From: Allopontixanthobacter confluentis
Lineage (GTDB): Bacteria; Pseudomonadota; Alphaproteobacteria; Sphingomonadales; Sphingomonadaceae
Length of the DNA stretch: 64,000 bases
Reading direction: 5' to 3'
Assembly: GCF_009827615.1 (NCBI RefSeq)
Contig: NZ_WTYU01000001.1
Coordinates: forward strand, 331,001-395,000
The position numbers and the translations under genes were made by a program. Shown here piece after piece: positions 1 through 9,569 of the stretch; position 1 is the stretch's first letter; every line of letters begins with the position of its first letter. Under the pieces are notes generated by a model. The model was not told the DNA's origin. It made no database searches and saw only the letters and a program-made list of their open reading frames with translations.

Positions 1-500
1 CGGCTGATAACATTGCTGTCATCGCCGACAAATGCCGACACCAGGCGTTCAGCTTCAGCGGCGTCCTCCGGCGCGGCCACTGTGCCGGTAAGAAGAACAG
101 TGTTGGTGCCCATGGTGGATACCGAAATCTGTGCTTCGGGCATGGCCAGCGCCAGCATCTGGTCAATGCTGCCGATGTTGGAACCAACGCGGACATTGGC
201 GGACCATACGATGTCACCGGCGCTATTGCTGGCATAGACCGTGGTTTCACCGCCTGCCTTGCCAAAGACATATAGCTGCCGCTGCGATTTGACCTGCACA
301 TCGGCAATCGAATCATTGGCGACAAAAATATCGGCCATTGAACCGGGGACATTGATCAGTTCACCGCGGCCGATCGACAGGACGATTTCCTGTGACGGGC
401 TTCTGATGGACTGGGCATTGGCCACACCTGCAGGAACCCCTGCAATCGGCATTATGGCAAAACTGGATAGCAGTAAAGTGGCTGTCAGGCGGCGTTTCAT
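1..500 (-). CDS. cpaC: Pilus assembly secretin CpaC/RcpA, N-terminal part (truncated by window edge)
   Basis: Outer-membrane secretin of the Tad/Flp pilus machine; the pore exports the Flp pilus. About 166 codons are visible, starting at ATG 500 with AAGGGG about 7 nt upstream, and the frame runs off the left edge. Residues 1-30 form a signal peptide (MKRR, then a hydrophobic stretch ending VANAQ). Residues about 35-105 fit the secretin N-terminal domain (SIGRGELINV, ADIFVANDSIADVQV), followed by the start of a BON-like domain (GTNTVLLTGTV). An in-frame ATG at 563 would add 21 residues before the signal peptide and is less likely. It lies 64 nt downstream of cpaB in the same direction. The gate domain is outside the window, so the call rests on the N-terminus and context. 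Confidence 0.88.
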   Translation of the reverse strand, partial: MKRRLTATLLLSSFAIMPIAGVPAGVANAQSIRSPSQEIVLSIGRGELINVPGSMADIFVANDSIADVQVKSQRQLYVFGKAGGETTVYASNSAGDIVWSANVRVGSNIGSIDQMLALAMPEAQISVSTMGTNTVLLTGTVAAPEDAAEAERLVSAFVGDDSNVIS

Positions 501-564
501 GGTGTTGCCCCTTGGTTTCGGGCCAGTTGCCTGGCGGGCGAAAGCTGTTTCGATCCTGTGCATG

Positions 565-1593
565 TCAGTTCTTTCCTACCGGGACTTCGACTGTTTCCTT
601 GCCGCGCGTCACGCGGACAACCGGGCCCTGGCGGACAGGTGCCGCGCTGACAGATGGCGTGCTGCCACCAGCGGAGGAATTGGCGATATATTGCTGCGGT
701 GCGGGCGCGTTGGCGGTGCCCTGCGGGGGCATGGTGCGGCGCTGGAAGCGCGAGACATCACCACCGGTGACAAAGCTGTTCGATTTGTCACTGGGGCGCG
801 ACATGGCCTGCGCGAGGAGCTTTTCCTCTTCTTCAGGGGTCGCATTGTCAGGCACGTTGATTTCACCTGCCGCAATGGCGCGATCGAGTTCAATCTGATT
901 GTCCGCGATGGAGCGGAGTGACAGGCTGAGAGTGCCGATGGTCTGCGCAACGGCAACCTTTTCAGCCATGGTCGGCGTGACTTCCAGCGTAACCGTGCGG
1001 AATTCCCGGACCACGGTCTTGCCTTCCAGCTTTTCTGTGGTGGTCGACTGGTCAGTGGCCAGAACGCGCAAGTTGCGAAGCACGGTTTCAGATGCCTTCA
1101 GCGGCTGGCCTTCTTCGCCATCGACTGTCTGCGTCAGCACGATATCCACCCGGTCACCCGGAAAGACGAAGCCTGCAACACCGGTCTTGGCCGATACAGG
1201 CACTGTAACAGCGCGCATGCCAGGGCCCAGGGCTGCGGCCAGGAAGCCGCGGTCACCGGGGGCCACCAGAGACCCTTGTGTAACCGGTTCGCCTGCAGTG
1301 ACCTGATGGCGCACGACCGTGCCCAGCAGTTTGGAAATGTCCGCTTCACCTTCGATGAAATAGGCATCCTGCACCATTTCGGCAGGCCACATCTGATAGC
1401 TGATCGAATCTGCCGTGATGATCGTGCCAACCGGCAATGCGCGCTGTGCAACCAGAACCTTGGGCCCCTGCGGCACAGCTGCCGCCTCCGCCTGAGGGGC
1501 CGATGCCCCTGCAAACATGCTCCGCGCTGCAAGCGCTGTACCGATCGCGATGATCAGTGCTCCGAGCAGCAGAACCAGCTTCTTCCTGTCCAT
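565..1593 (-). CDS. cpaB: Flp pilus assembly protein CpaB/RcpC
   Basis: Periplasmic, inner-membrane-anchored component of the Tad pilus system, thought to work with the secretin. It has 342 residues, usual for the family. Residues 7-28 form one N-terminal membrane anchor (LVLLLGALIIAIGTALAA). A SAF domain follows at about 44-110 (LVAQRALPVGTIITADSI), then the RcpC domain at about 115-235 (VTVPVSAKTGVAGFVFPGDRVDIVLT). The last 70 residues are low-complexity Pro/Ala/Ser. It is the middle gene of cpaA-cpaB-cpaC; 87 nt separate it from cpaA and that gap holds a 10-nt direct repeat. Confidence 0.93.
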   Translation of the reverse strand: MDRKKLVLLLGALIIAIGTALAARSMFAGASAPQAEAAAVPQGPKVLVAQRALPVGTIITADSISYQMWPAEMVQDAYFIEGEADISKLLGTVVRHQVTAGEPVTQGSLVAPGDRGFLAAALGPGMRAVTVPVSAKTGVAGFVFPGDRVDIVLTQTVDGEEGQPLKASETVLRNLRVLATDQSTTTEKLEGKTVVREFRTVTLEVTPTMAEKVAVAQTIGTLSLSLRSIADNQIELDRAIAAGEINVPDNATPEEEEKLLAQAMSRPSDKSNSFVTGGDVSRFQRRTMPPQGTANAPAPQQYIANSSAGGSTPSVSAAPVRQGPVVRVTRGKETVEVPVGKN

Positions 1594-1650
1594 GGCTTTT
1601 CAAGCCCCCTATTCGGCCCATTTCGATAAAAGTCGGGCGGTGTGTCTGTC

Positions 1651-1674
1651 TTGGTTAAGACAAGTTGGTTAAGA
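1651..1674. repeat. Two 10-nt direct repeats with TTAACC half-sites between cpaA and cpaB
   Basis: TTGGTTAAGA occurs at 1651-1660 and again at 1665-1674, a 14-nt period. On the transcribed (minus) strand each copy reads TCTTAACCAA, containing the TTAACC half-site recognised by the cell-cycle regulator CtrA in Caulobacter. The two TTAA cores are 10 nt apart rather than the canonical 7, so CtrA binding is only a possibility. The position, just upstream of cpaB, suits a regulatory site. Confidence 0.4.
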
Positions 1675-1680
1675 TCGGGT

Positions 1681-2172
1681 TTACCCCGCGTTGGCTGCCG
1701 CCCCCGCGGCAGGTAGATAATGTGTCGCCAGCACCCACAGGCCAGCGGTCGAAATCGCGACCCCATATGGAATGGCCAGCCTGTCCTTGCGGCGGCGCGC
1801 CACGTGCCACGCGCCCATCACAAGGGTGAGCACGCCGCCCACCAGGGCCATCACGATAAGCAGTTTGAGAAACCAGGTCGGCTCGATCCACAGCGCCAGC
1901 GCGGTCAACAGCTTCACATCGCCGCCGCCCATTGCGCCCAGCGCAAACAGGCCTGCCAGAATGGCAAAGGCGGCAATGGCAACGCCGATCTGCAGTGCCA
2001 TATCAGGCCACACATCAAGGCCGGAAGCCCACCAGAACAACGGGGCAGCCAGCGCAATGGCAGCGTTGAGCCAATTGTCGATCTTGCGGCCACGAATGTC
2101 GGTAAAGGCTGCAACCAGCAGCGCGATTGCCAATGCGATCAGCAATCCGTAGTGGAAATATCCGCCCTGCAT
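1681..2172 (-). CDS. cpaA: Prepilin peptidase CpaA (A24 aspartic protease family)
   Basis: Membrane protease that cleaves the leader of Flp prepilins. It has 163 residues from ATG 2172, with GGGGG 6-10 nt upstream; a TTG at 2184 would add four residues. The two catalytic aspartates of the family are present: D25 (FTDIRGRKI) and D85 in the GxGD motif (GAMGGGDVK). About six hydrophobic segments fill the protein. It is short, like CpaA/TadV, and lacks the N-methylation domain of PilD-type enzymes. It heads cpaA-cpaB-cpaC. No flp pilin gene is present immediately upstream, where a divergent hydrolase gene begins. Confidence 0.92.
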   Translation of the reverse strand: MQGGYFHYGLLIALAIALLVAAFTDIRGRKIDNWLNAAIALAAPLFWWASGLDVWPDMALQIGVAIAAFAILAGLFALGAMGGGDVKLLTALALWIEPTWFLKLLIVMALVGGVLTLVMGAWHVARRRKDRLAIPYGVAISTAGLWVLATHYLPAAGAAANAG

Positions 2173-2276
2173 AAAAACCCCCAAAGTCCCCTATGGAGGG
2201 TGTTGCTACAGGCCATGGCTTACCAAATAGTAACCAACAGCGGGAGGTTCGTATTAGCCAACACCAGCAAACCGGC

Positions 2277-3257
2277 ATGAACCATGCGGGTGGGCACCCT
2301 GTCTTCAACCGCCGATCCATTCCCGATGACGCGGTAGAAAGCGTGTGGACCACAGCCGATGGCCAGCCCATCCGCCGGATCGACTGGCCCGGTGCAGAAC
2401 GCGATAAAACCGCATTAAAACGCGGCTCTATCCTGTTCATGCCCGGCCGCGGCGATGCATATGAGAAATATCTGGAGACGCTGGAACAGTGGCATCGGCA
2501 GGGCTGGAAAGTGACCGCGGCAGACTGGCGCGGGCAGGCAGGGTCAGGCCGTCTGGGTGATGATCCGGTAACCGGACATATTGATGATTTTTCGGTCTGG
2601 ATTGATGATCTGGCGGCATTCTGGTCCGGCTGGATACACGAGACACCCGGCCCGCATGTGCTTGTCGGCCATTCCATGGGCGGCCATTTGATCCTGCGCG
2701 CCGTGGCGGAAAAGCGGGTCTGTCCTGATGCGGTGGTGCTGTCTGCCCCGATGCTGGAGTTTTACGGCTCGCCGCTTCCGATAGCCATTATGCATCTGGC
2801 GGCAAAGCTCATGAAAGCTCTTGGCAATCCCAAGCGCCCGGCATGGAAATGGAGCGAGAAACCCGGCGAGATGCCAGTGGGCAGGATTGATTTGCTGACC
2901 CATGACAAGGACCGTTATGATGACGAGCTGTTCTGGCGCGATCAGCGCCCGGAACTGGTCATGGGGCCGGGCAGCTGGGGCTGGGTTGAACGCGCCTATG
3001 CCTCCATGCGCAGCCTGTTTGCACCGGGCCTGCTGGAATCGGTTGATATTCCCGTGCTGCTGCTGGGCACCAGCAATGACCGGCTGGTTGCCATGCCCGC
3101 GATAGAGCGTGCTGCTGCGCGGCTGCCCAAAGCCGAAATTGTCCGTTTTGGTGATGAAGCGCGGCACGAAATTCTGCGGGAGGAAGATGCCGTGCGTGAC
3201 CGGGTGCTGGCCGCGATTACCGATTTTCTTGATCGCGCTGCGCCAGTGCGGGGTTGA
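2277..3257 (+). CDS. Alpha/beta hydrolase, lysophospholipase (PldB-like)
   Basis: Serine hydrolase of the lysophospholipase/monoacylglycerol lipase group, 326 residues from ATG 2277. The nucleophile elbow GHSMGG places the active serine at about residue 133; MPGRGDAYEKY near the N-terminus matches the oxyanion region. The candidate acid lies in LLLGTSNDRLV and the histidine in DEARHEIL, in the expected order. No signal peptide is seen. An upstream in-frame ATG at 2193 would add 28 residues of poor character; the N-terminal FNRRSIPDDA resembles the normal start of relatives, so 2277 is preferred. The stop overlaps the next gene by 4 nt (TTGA), indicating translational coupling. Confidence 0.82.
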   Translation: MNHAGGHPVFNRRSIPDDAVESVWTTADGQPIRRIDWPGAERDKTALKRGSILFMPGRGDAYEKYLETLEQWHRQGWKVTAADWRGQAGSGRLGDDPVTGHIDDFSVWIDDLAAFWSGWIHETPGPHVLVGHSMGGHLILRAVAEKRVCPDAVVLSAPMLEFYGSPLPIAIMHLAAKLMKALGNPKRPAWKWSEKPGEMPVGRIDLLTHDKDRYDDELFWRDQRPELVMGPGSWGWVERAYASMRSLFAPGLLESVDIPVLLLGTSNDRLVAMPAIERAAARLPKAEIVRFGDEARHEILREEDAVRDRVLAAITDFLDRAAPVRG

Positions 3258-4360
3258 ATTTCGTGGCCGGTATATTCGACGTTGCAATTATTGGCGGCGG
3301 CATGGCCGGTGCCAGCCTGGCTGCTGAGCTGGGCGCGGATGCACAGGTTCTGCTGCTCGAAGCAGAAGACCGCCCCGGCTATCATGCCACTGGCCGGTCA
3401 GCCGCATTCTGGGAAGAATGTTATGGCGGGCCCCAGGTGGTGCCGCTCACTCTGGCGTCTGGCCCATATCTGCGCGAGCATGGCTTTCTCGACCGGCGCG
3501 GCGCCTTATATGTCGGGCGTGACCAGGATGCGCCTGCGCTCGACAGTTTCATGGACCGCTTTGCCAATAGCGGGGCCACGATTGAACGTCTGGGCGCGCA
3601 CGGCCTGGCACAAAAGGTCAGCGGCCTTCGCCAGGAATGGACGGGAGCAGTGTGGGAACCTGCCTGCGCGGATATCGATGTGGCCGGATTGCATGGCCAT
3701 TATCTTGCGGCCATGCGGCGGAACGGGGTGCAGCTGGAATGCCGCGCCGCTTTGGCGCAGGCCCGCTTCAGCCATGGCGCGTGGGAATTGACGACGCAGG
3801 CAGGAAGCCGCTTTCATGCATCAGTGCTGGTGAATGCAGGGGGTGCCTGGGCCGACCAAATTGCGCAGATGGCAGGTATTACCCCGCTGGGCATCACGCC
3901 CTTGCGGCGCACGATGGCGCAGTTACGCGTCAATCCGGCACCGCCGCGCGATTTGCCGCTGGTGCTGGATGTATCGGGCAGCTTCTATTTCCGCCCCGAA
4001 AACGGGCGCTTGTGGCTTAGCCCCCATGACGAGGAACCTTCGCTTCCCTGCGATGCCGCACCCGAAGAACTGGCCATTGCCACTGCGATCGACCGGCTGG
4101 CGAAAGTGGTGGATTGGAAGATAGAAGCGGTTGAACATAAATGGGCCGGATTACGCAGTTTTGCGCCGGACAGACTGCCGGTTTATGGGGCTGACCCCGC
4201 CTCATCAGCATTTTTCTGGTTTGCCGGGCAGGGCGGTTTCGGCATCCAGACCGCACCTGCCGCCGCGCGGTTGGCAGCGCAAATGTTGCTGGGCAAGGAC
4301 GCAGACGCAATGACGCAGGGCCTTGCGCCGGAAACCTATTCACCGGCACGCTTTGGCTAG
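3254..4360 (+). CDS. FAD-dependent oxidoreductase, DadA/glycine-oxidase-like
   Basis: Flavoprotein of the D-amino-acid dehydrogenase/glycine oxidase (DAO) family, 368 residues. The N-terminal FAD-binding fold shows VAIIGGGMAGASLA at about residues 9-22, and the C-terminal FAD contact appears as WAGLRSFAPDRLPVYG and GQGGFGIQTAPA. These enzymes oxidise amines or D-amino acids; the substrate cannot be read from the sequence. The start is TTG 3254 overlapping the preceding stop, or GTG 3263 three codons later. It is probably co-transcribed with the upstream hydrolase. Confidence 0.82.
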   Translation: MNFVAGIFDVAIIGGGMAGASLAAELGADAQVLLLEAEDRPGYHATGRSAAFWEECYGGPQVVPLTLASGPYLREHGFLDRRGALYVGRDQDAPALDSFMDRFANSGATIERLGAHGLAQKVSGLRQEWTGAVWEPACADIDVAGLHGHYLAAMRRNGVQLECRAALAQARFSHGAWELTTQAGSRFHASVLVNAGGAWADQIAQMAGITPLGITPLRRTMAQLRVNPAPPRDLPLVLDVSGSFYFRPENGRLWLSPHDEEPSLPCDAAPEELAIATAIDRLAKVVDWKIEAVEHKWAGLRSFAPDRLPVYGADPASSAFFWFAGQGGFGIQTAPAAARLAAQMLLGKDADAMTQGLAPETYSPARFG

Positions 4361-4488
4361 ATTTTCTGGACTGAAATCCATTCCCGCATCGCCAGCGCAA
4401 AAACGGGCCGGATACGGAAAGGATGGTGGACAAAGGCTGATCTGACCGGGTTGGCCATTACGCCGGTCTTATTGCGGCAAAGGCGCGT

Positions 4489-4944
4489 TCAGCCCGCCTT
4501 GCGCGCATTGCGCAGCGCCATATCGGCAGCATCACTGGCGAGTGTGTCGACACGTTCATTTTCGACATGGCCGTTGTGGCCTTTTACCCAGTGCCAGTTG
4601 ATTTCATGGTGCTTGGCCGCCTCGATCAGCTCGTGCCACAGATCTTCGTTTCGCACAGGCTTCTTGCTGGCGGTTTTCCAGCCGCGTTTCTGCCACCCGT
4701 CAATCCACTTGGTCATCCCGTCCAGCACATATTTGCTGTCTGAATAAAGATCGACCCGGCATGGTTCGATCAGCGCGTTGAGCGCACGGATGATGGCGGT
4801 CATTTCCATCCGGTTGTTGGTTGTATCCGCTTCGCTGCCGGACAGTTCCTTCTCATTCCTGCCCATACGCAGCAGCGCACCCCAGCCGCCCGGGCCGGGA
4901 TTGCCCTTGCACGCGCCATCGGTGAAAATCTCAACTTGTTTCAT
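4489..4944 (-). CDS. rnhA: Ribonuclease HI
   Basis: Cleaves the RNA strand of RNA-DNA hybrids (R-loops, Okazaki primers) in the cytoplasm. It has 151 residues, the size of the Escherichia coli enzyme. The four catalytic carboxylates are present: D9 ([12 protein letters not shown]), E47 (NNRMEM), D69 (YSDS) and D133 (RVDTLA), with the catalytic-loop histidine H123 (KGHNGH). It is the last gene of ispH-thrB-rnhA, 15 nt after thrB. Confidence 0.97.
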   Translation of the reverse strand: MKQVEIFTDGACKGNPGPGGWGALLRMGRNEKELSGSEADTTNNRMEMTAIIRALNALIEPCRVDLYSDSKYVLDGMTKWIDGWQKRGWKTASKKPVRNEDLWHELIEAAKHHEINWHWVKGHNGHVENERVDTLASDAADMALRNARKAG

Positions 4945-4959
4945 GGCTTGCGCCTTGCC

Positions 4960-5958
4960 TTATCTCGGCGCCGGGGTGAAGGGGCCATCGCCCGCTTCGG
5001 CATAAAATTGCAGCCGCTTGACGAAATCCATCGGATCCTTGCGCGCAACCAGCGCATCATCGGGCGTATTGATCCAGTCAAATGCCCTGGTGGCGACAAA
5101 GCGCATGGCCGCGCCCTGCGCCAGCAGCGGCAGGGCCGCGCGTTCCGCCTGTGTCAGCGGGCGGATGTCTTCATACCCTGCAACCAGCGCCTGACCGATT
5201 TCGGGCTTGAACATGGTGCCAGGCCCGCCAAAGCTCCATGCCGCATGGGTCACGGCCAGATCATATGCGGCCATATCCGTGCAGGCGAAGTAGAAATCGA
5301 TCATCCCGCTCACATCGTCGCCCAGCATCAGCACATTGTCGGGGAACAGATCGGCATGAATAGTTGTGCGGGGCAAATCATCAGGCCAGCCAGCCATAAT
5401 GGCGGACAGGTGCGTTTCCACAATTCGGGGCAGGGATGCGTTGATGGTGGCAAGCCCGCTACCGCATTGCTGGAACAGGTCTTGCCAGTCTGGCGGCGCC
5501 AGATCGTTCGCGCGAGTGGCTGCAAAATCTGCCGAGGCCACGTGCATTCCCGCCAGCGCCCTGCCAACCGCGCGGGCCTGTGCCGGGCTTGGCCGGTCGA
5601 TCGATACACCGGGCAGATATTCAATCAGCGCCACAGCCTTGCCATCCATCATCCGGAAGGCAGCGCCGCTGCGGTCGTGAATGGTGCGCGGCACCGGCCC
5701 GCCACGGGCGGCAAGATGGTCCAGCAGGCCGAGAAAAAAGGGTAGATCGTCCAGTTCTATCCGACGTTCATACATGGTCAGGATGAAACGGGTGGCCTGC
5801 CGCGCCGCGCCATGCCCGTCCGCGCCGCTGGTTTCCAGCAGCCAGTTGCTGTTGGAAACGCCTTCGGCAATGCCCTTGGCAGATAGCAGGCTGCCTACAT
5901 TATATTCGGCAATCAACCCTGCCAGATCGTCTGCGCCAAGGTGCGTATAGACTGCCAT
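4960..5958 (-). CDS. thrB: Homoserine kinase, APH-fold type
   Basis: Phosphorylates homoserine to O-phosphohomoserine in threonine biosynthesis. It has 332 residues and is of the aminoglycoside-phosphotransferase-like type, not the GHMP type of E. coli. The N-terminus carries the family pattern (GVSNSNWLLET), and the catalytic loop is IHADLFPDNVL at about residue 205 with the metal-binding DFYFAC just after. It sits 13 nt after ispH and 15 nt before rnhA, a gene order common in Sphingomonadales (from memory). Confidence 0.94.
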   Translation of the reverse strand: MAVYTHLGADDLAGLIAEYNVGSLLSAKGIAEGVSNSNWLLETSGADGHGAARQATRFILTMYERRIELDDLPFFLGLLDHLAARGGPVPRTIHDRSGAAFRMMDGKAVALIEYLPGVSIDRPSPAQARAVGRALAGMHVASADFAATRANDLAPPDWQDLFQQCGSGLATINASLPRIVETHLSAIMAGWPDDLPRTTIHADLFPDNVLMLGDDVSGMIDFYFACTDMAAYDLAVTHAAWSFGGPGTMFKPEIGQALVAGYEDIRPLTQAERAALPLLAQGAAMRFVATRAFDWINTPDDALVARKDPMDFVKRLQFYAEAGDGPFTPAPR

Positions 5959-5971
5959 GGGTGCTGCCGCC

Positions 5972-7003
5972 CTATTCGGTCAATTGGCGGGGCAGTTTGA
6001 AGACCATTTTTTCGACCGCGCTGACCAGCGTGTGTTCTTCCACGGTCCGCCACTGCGACAGCAAATCGACAACTTCGCGCACCAGCTTTTCAGGGGCAGA
6101 AGCGCCAGCGGTCAGGCCCAGCGTGCCGACCCCGTTCAGCCATGACTGTTCGATTTCGTCTGCCCGCTGGATCAGCCGTGCCGTTGTGCCGCAACGCTGC
6201 GCCACTTCCACCAGCCGCAGGGAATTGGAACTGTTGGGCGATCCGATGACCAGCACCAGATCGCTGGCAGGGGCAATTTCCTTCACCGCTGCCTGCCTGT
6301 TCGACGTGGCGTAGCAGATGTCTTCTGCCTTGGGCGCGACGATGTTGGGGAATTTGGTCTTGATCGCCGAGACGATTTTGGCCGTGTCATCAACTGACAA
6401 TGTCGTCTGCGTCAAAAAGGACAGCGCCTTTTCCGGCGGAAAATCCAGCCGCGCCACATCGGCAACCGTTTCCACCAGGGTCATTTCGCCCGGCTGCACC
6501 TGGCCCATGGTGCCAATCACTTCGGGATGCCCGCGATGGCCGATAAACAGGATGTGCCGGTTGGCTTCGATCTGGCGTTCGGCCTGCCGGTGGACCTTGC
6601 TGACCAGCGGGCAGGTGGCATCCAGATAATCAAGGCCGCGCCGCTGCGCTTCTGCCGGGACGGATTTCGGCACCCCATGGGCGCTGAACACCACCGGGGC
6701 GCCATCGGGCACTTCGTCCAGTTCTTCGACGAAGATCGCGCCTTTCGCTTTCAACCCGTCCACCACAAAACGGTTGTGGACGATTTCATGCCGCACATAG
6801 ACGGGCGCGCCATACCGATCGAGAGCGCGCTCGACGATTTCGATGGCGCGGTCCACTCCGGCGCAAAAACCGCGGGGCGCGGCAATCAGCAGGGTAAGGC
6901 CGGGCTTATCGGCTGCTGCGCTGCTGTTCACGGGGGTGCTGTCTTGCGCGGCGGTATCGGCCGGGCGGGATGTGGTGGGGGTGCTATGCAAGGGAGCGTT
7001 CAT
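5972..7003 (-). CDS. ispH: 4-hydroxy-3-methylbut-2-enyl diphosphate reductase IspH (LytB)
   Basis: Last enzyme of the MEP isoprenoid pathway; an iron-sulfur enzyme making IPP and DMAPP from HMBPP. It has 343 residues. The three cluster ligands are C47 (GFCAGV), C131 (DATCPL) and C230 ([11 protein letters not shown]), and the substrate-binding motifs VRHEIVHN and SAHGVP are intact. The first about 33 residues are a Ser/Thr/Ala/Pro-rich extension absent from most homologues, so the true start may lie a little downstream. It is the first gene of a three-gene operon, divergent from the lipoprotein gene at 7074 across 70 nt. Confidence 0.97.
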   Translation of the reverse strand: MNAPLHSTPTTSRPADTAAQDSTPVNSSAAADKPGLTLLIAAPRGFCAGVDRAIEIVERALDRYGAPVYVRHEIVHNRFVVDGLKAKGAIFVEELDEVPDGAPVVFSAHGVPKSVPAEAQRRGLDYLDATCPLVSKVHRQAERQIEANRHILFIGHRGHPEVIGTMGQVQPGEMTLVETVADVARLDFPPEKALSFLTQTTLSVDDTAKIVSAIKTKFPNIVAPKAEDICYATSNRQAAVKEIAPASDLVLVIGSPNSSNSLRLVEVAQRCGTTARLIQRADEIEQSWLNGVGTLGLTAGASAPEKLVREVVDLLSQWRTVEEHTLVSAVEKMVFKLPRQLTE

Positions 7004-7073
7004 GTCCCCGCCTCTAGCGCTTTGCTGCCGCGCCCGCTAGGGCGGCGTCATTCGATTTTCCAAGGATTGCTCC

Positions 7074-7736
7074 ATGATGCCCAGTCGCCGTCGTCTTTTT
7101 GCCATTGCTCCTGTCGTAATGGCAGCGGCCGCATTGTCCGGTTGTTCCCGCGAGGGTGAGCTCGTGATGGCGCAGGGCGTTGGTATTTCTGCGATTCGCA
7201 CCGTCTGCCCCGCTGTGGGCATTCCTGATTTTACCGGCGATATCACGGTGTTTCGCGACGCGGGCGATCAGACTCTCGGCAATCTGGATATGACCGCGTC
7301 GATCACCAATCTGCGCGCCCAGTGCAACGAATCAGGCGAAAAGATTTATTCGGAAGCCACATTCGACGTGCAGGCGCGCCGCATGGACACGCGCGGTGCC
7401 CGGCGGGTGGAACTGCCTTATTATTCCGTCATCCTGCGCGGCGGTTCCGCAGTGCAGGCCAAGCGCATTGGCACGGTGACGGTGGATTTTGCTGACGGGC
7501 ATCAACGCGCGCAGGGTACCGGGCGTGCCGGCGCCTTTATCGACCGGGCCGAGGCGACCCTGCCGGAAGAAATCCGCCAGCAGATCACGCGCAAGCGCAA
7601 GGCTGGCGATGCTGATGCGGCGCTGGACCCGCTGGCTGATCCGCAAGTGAAGGCAGCGCTGGCCCGTGCCACGTTCGAATTGCTGGTCGGTTTCCAGCTG
7701 ACCGAGGACCAGCTGGCCTATAACGCCACCCGTTGA
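7074..7736 (+). CDS. Putative lipoprotein of unknown function
   Basis: 220 residues, starting at ATG 7074 with another ATG directly after it. The N-terminus is a lipoprotein signal (MPSRRRLFAIAP, hydrophobic stretch, lipobox LSGC with the lipidated cysteine near residue 24). The mature part has two further cysteines (TVCPAVG, RAQCNE), which could form a disulfide, and an alternating pattern suggesting beta structure up to about residue 150. The C-terminus is helical (EEIRQQITRKRKAGDAD). I do not recognise a named domain, though the protein type looks familiar from Sphingomonadales genomes. It lies between divergent ispH and co-oriented argS. Confidence 0.75.
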   Translation: MMPSRRRLFAIAPVVMAAAALSGCSREGELVMAQGVGISAIRTVCPAVGIPDFTGDITVFRDAGDQTLGNLDMTASITNLRAQCNESGEKIYSEATFDVQARRMDTRGARRVELPYYSVILRGGSAVQAKRIGTVTVDFADGHQRAQGTGRAGAFIDRAEATLPEEIRQQITRKRKAGDADAALDPLADPQVKAALARATFELLVGFQLTEDQLAYNATR

Positions 7737-7809
7737 GGCCAGGTTTTGCCGCCTGTAAATCGGGCGGCAATGCTTGCGATTTCGGGCAGTTCGTCTAACC
7801 GCTCTGCCC

Positions 7810-9567
7810 ATGTCCACAACAACGCACCCGATCCGCACAATCCACGCTACCTTTGCTGAAAAGGTGGATGCCGTTCTTTCCGCGCTGGAGCTGGAAGGCG
7901 CGCTGCCACCGGGCAGCCCGCGCGGAAATGTGGCGGTGGAGCCGCCGCGTGATGCCAGCCACGGCGATCTTGCGACCAATGCAGCGATGGTGCTGGCCAA
8001 ACAGGCGCGCACCAATCCGCGCGATCTGGCGACGAAAATAGTGGAAAAACTGCTGGCCGATCCTGACGTGGATACGGCCGAAATTGCCGGCCCCGGTTTT
8101 ATCAACATGCGCCTTTCGCCCGCATCATGGCGGGCTGAACTGGCGGCGATGGCGGCGCTGGGCGCGGATTACGGCAAATCCACGCTGGGCGACGGCGTTA
8201 CCGTCAACATCGAATATGTCTCTGCCAACCCCACTGGCCCCATGCATATGGGCCACTGCCGGGGCGCAGTGGTGGGCGATGCGCTGGCATCGCTGCTGGA
8301 ATTTGCGGGCCACAAGGTGATCCGCGAATATTACGTCAATGATGCAGGATCGCAGGTTGATACACTCGCCCGGTCCGCGCATCTGCGCTACCGCGAGGCG
8401 CTGGGCGATACGATCGGCGCGATCCCGGAAGGGCTGTATCCGGGTGATTATCTGGTGCCCGTCGGCGAAGCATTGGCAAAAGAACTGGGCGACCGGTTCA
8501 AGGCCGTTCCTGAAGAGGAATGGCTGCCCATCTTCCGCGCCCATGCCGTGGATGCGATGCTCGACCTGATCAGGGATGATCTGGCGTTGCTGGGTATCAA
8601 GCACGATGTATTTTCATCCGAAGCCGCCTTGCAGGCTGCTGGCAAACCAGCTGAAGCAGAAGCGTGGCTACGCCAGCATGATCTGGTGTATGACGGCATA
8701 TTGGAAGCGCCCAAGGGCAAGACGCTGGATGATTGGGAGCCGGTGGAACTGCCGCTGTTCCGGTCCACCCGGTTTGGCGATGATCAGGACCGTCCGATCA
8801 GGAAATCAGACGGTAAATGGACCTATTTCGGGGCTGACCTCGCCTATCATTTCCAAAAGGCGGAAAACGCCGATGCGCTGATCGATATCTGGGGCGCGGA
8901 CCATGCCGGTACGGTCAAACGGATCAAGGCTGCGGTTGCCGCGCTGACGGAAGGTGCGGGCCGCGCAATCGCGTTTGATGTGAAGCTGGTGCAGATGGTG
9001 CAACTGATGCGCGCTGGCGAGCCGGTGAAAATGTCCAAACGTTCGGGCAGTTTTGTCACTCTGGCGGATGTGGTGGATGAAGTGGGCAAGGATGTGGTCC
9101 GCTTCACCATGCTGACCCGCAAACCAGAAGCCCAGATGGAGTTTGATTTTGCCAAGGTCGTGGAAGCGTCCAAGGATAATCCTGTCTTTTACGTCCAATA
9201 TGCCCATGCGCGCATTCATTCGACGCTGCGCAAGGGCGCGGCGGAAAATCTTGCGCCATCAGATGCACATATCGAACTGTTGGGCGCTGAAGAACTGGAA
9301 CTGGTCAAGCAGGCCGCGCAATTCCCGCGCATTGTGGAAGCCGCCGCCCTGGCGCGCGAACCGCATCGGCTGGCGTTCTTCCTATATGAACTGGCAGGCG
9401 CGTTTCATGCCTATTGGAACATGGGCAATGATAGGCCGGACAAAAGGTTCATCATTGCTGACAATGCCGATCTCAGCAGTGCCAGGCTATTCCTGGCCAG
9501 CCAGATCGGGCAGGTAATCCGTAACGGCCTTGCTATCCTGGGGGTAGAGGCAGTCGAGGAGATGTAA
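7810..9567 (+). CDS. argS: Arginyl-tRNA synthetase
   Basis: Class I aminoacyl-tRNA synthetase charging tRNA-Arg. It has 585 residues from ATG 7810; an upstream in-frame TTG at 7774 adds an unlikely 12-residue leader. The HIGH motif is HMGH at residues 146-149 within [12 protein letters not shown], and a KMSKR signature stands at 407-411. The N-terminal ArgRS additional domain ([15 protein letters not shown]) and the C-terminal anticodon-binding DALR domain (NDRPDKRFI) are both visible. The SPOR-domain gene follows after 2 nt. Confidence 0.98.
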   Translation: MSTTTHPIRTIHATFAEKVDAVLSALELEGALPPGSPRGNVAVEPPRDASHGDLATNAAMVLAKQARTNPRDLATKIVEKLLADPDVDTAEIAGPGFINMRLSPASWRAELAAMAALGADYGKSTLGDGVTVNIEYVSANPTGPMHMGHCRGAVVGDALASLLEFAGHKVIREYYVNDAGSQVDTLARSAHLRYREALGDTIGAIPEGLYPGDYLVPVGEALAKELGDRFKAVPEEEWLPIFRAHAVDAMLDLIRDDLALLGIKHDVFSSEAALQAAGKPAEAEAWLRQHDLVYDGILEAPKGKTLDDWEPVELPLFRSTRFGDDQDRPIRKSDGKWTYFGADLAYHFQKAENADALIDIWGADHAGTVKRIKAAVAALTEGAGRAIAFDVKLVQMVQLMRAGEPVKMSKRSGSFVTLADVVDEVGKDVVRFTMLTRKPEAQMEFDFAKVVEASKDNPVFYVQYAHARIHSTLRKGAAENLAPSDAHIELLGAEELELVKQAAQFPRIVEAAALAREPHRLAFFLYELAGAFHAYWNMGNDRPDKRFIIADNADLSSARLFLASQIGQVIRNGLAILGVEAVEEM

Positions 9568-9569
9568 TC

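Noticed and set aside
2193-2276. Longer N-terminus for the alpha/beta hydrolase from ATG 2193
   Set aside because: The extra 28 residues are polar without homology-like character and would overlap the cpaA promoter region; ATG 2277 fits the family better.
4936-5745. 269-codon plus-strand frame over rnhA/thrB
   Set aside because: The minus-strand genes have conserved active sites; no start signal or domain in the plus frame.
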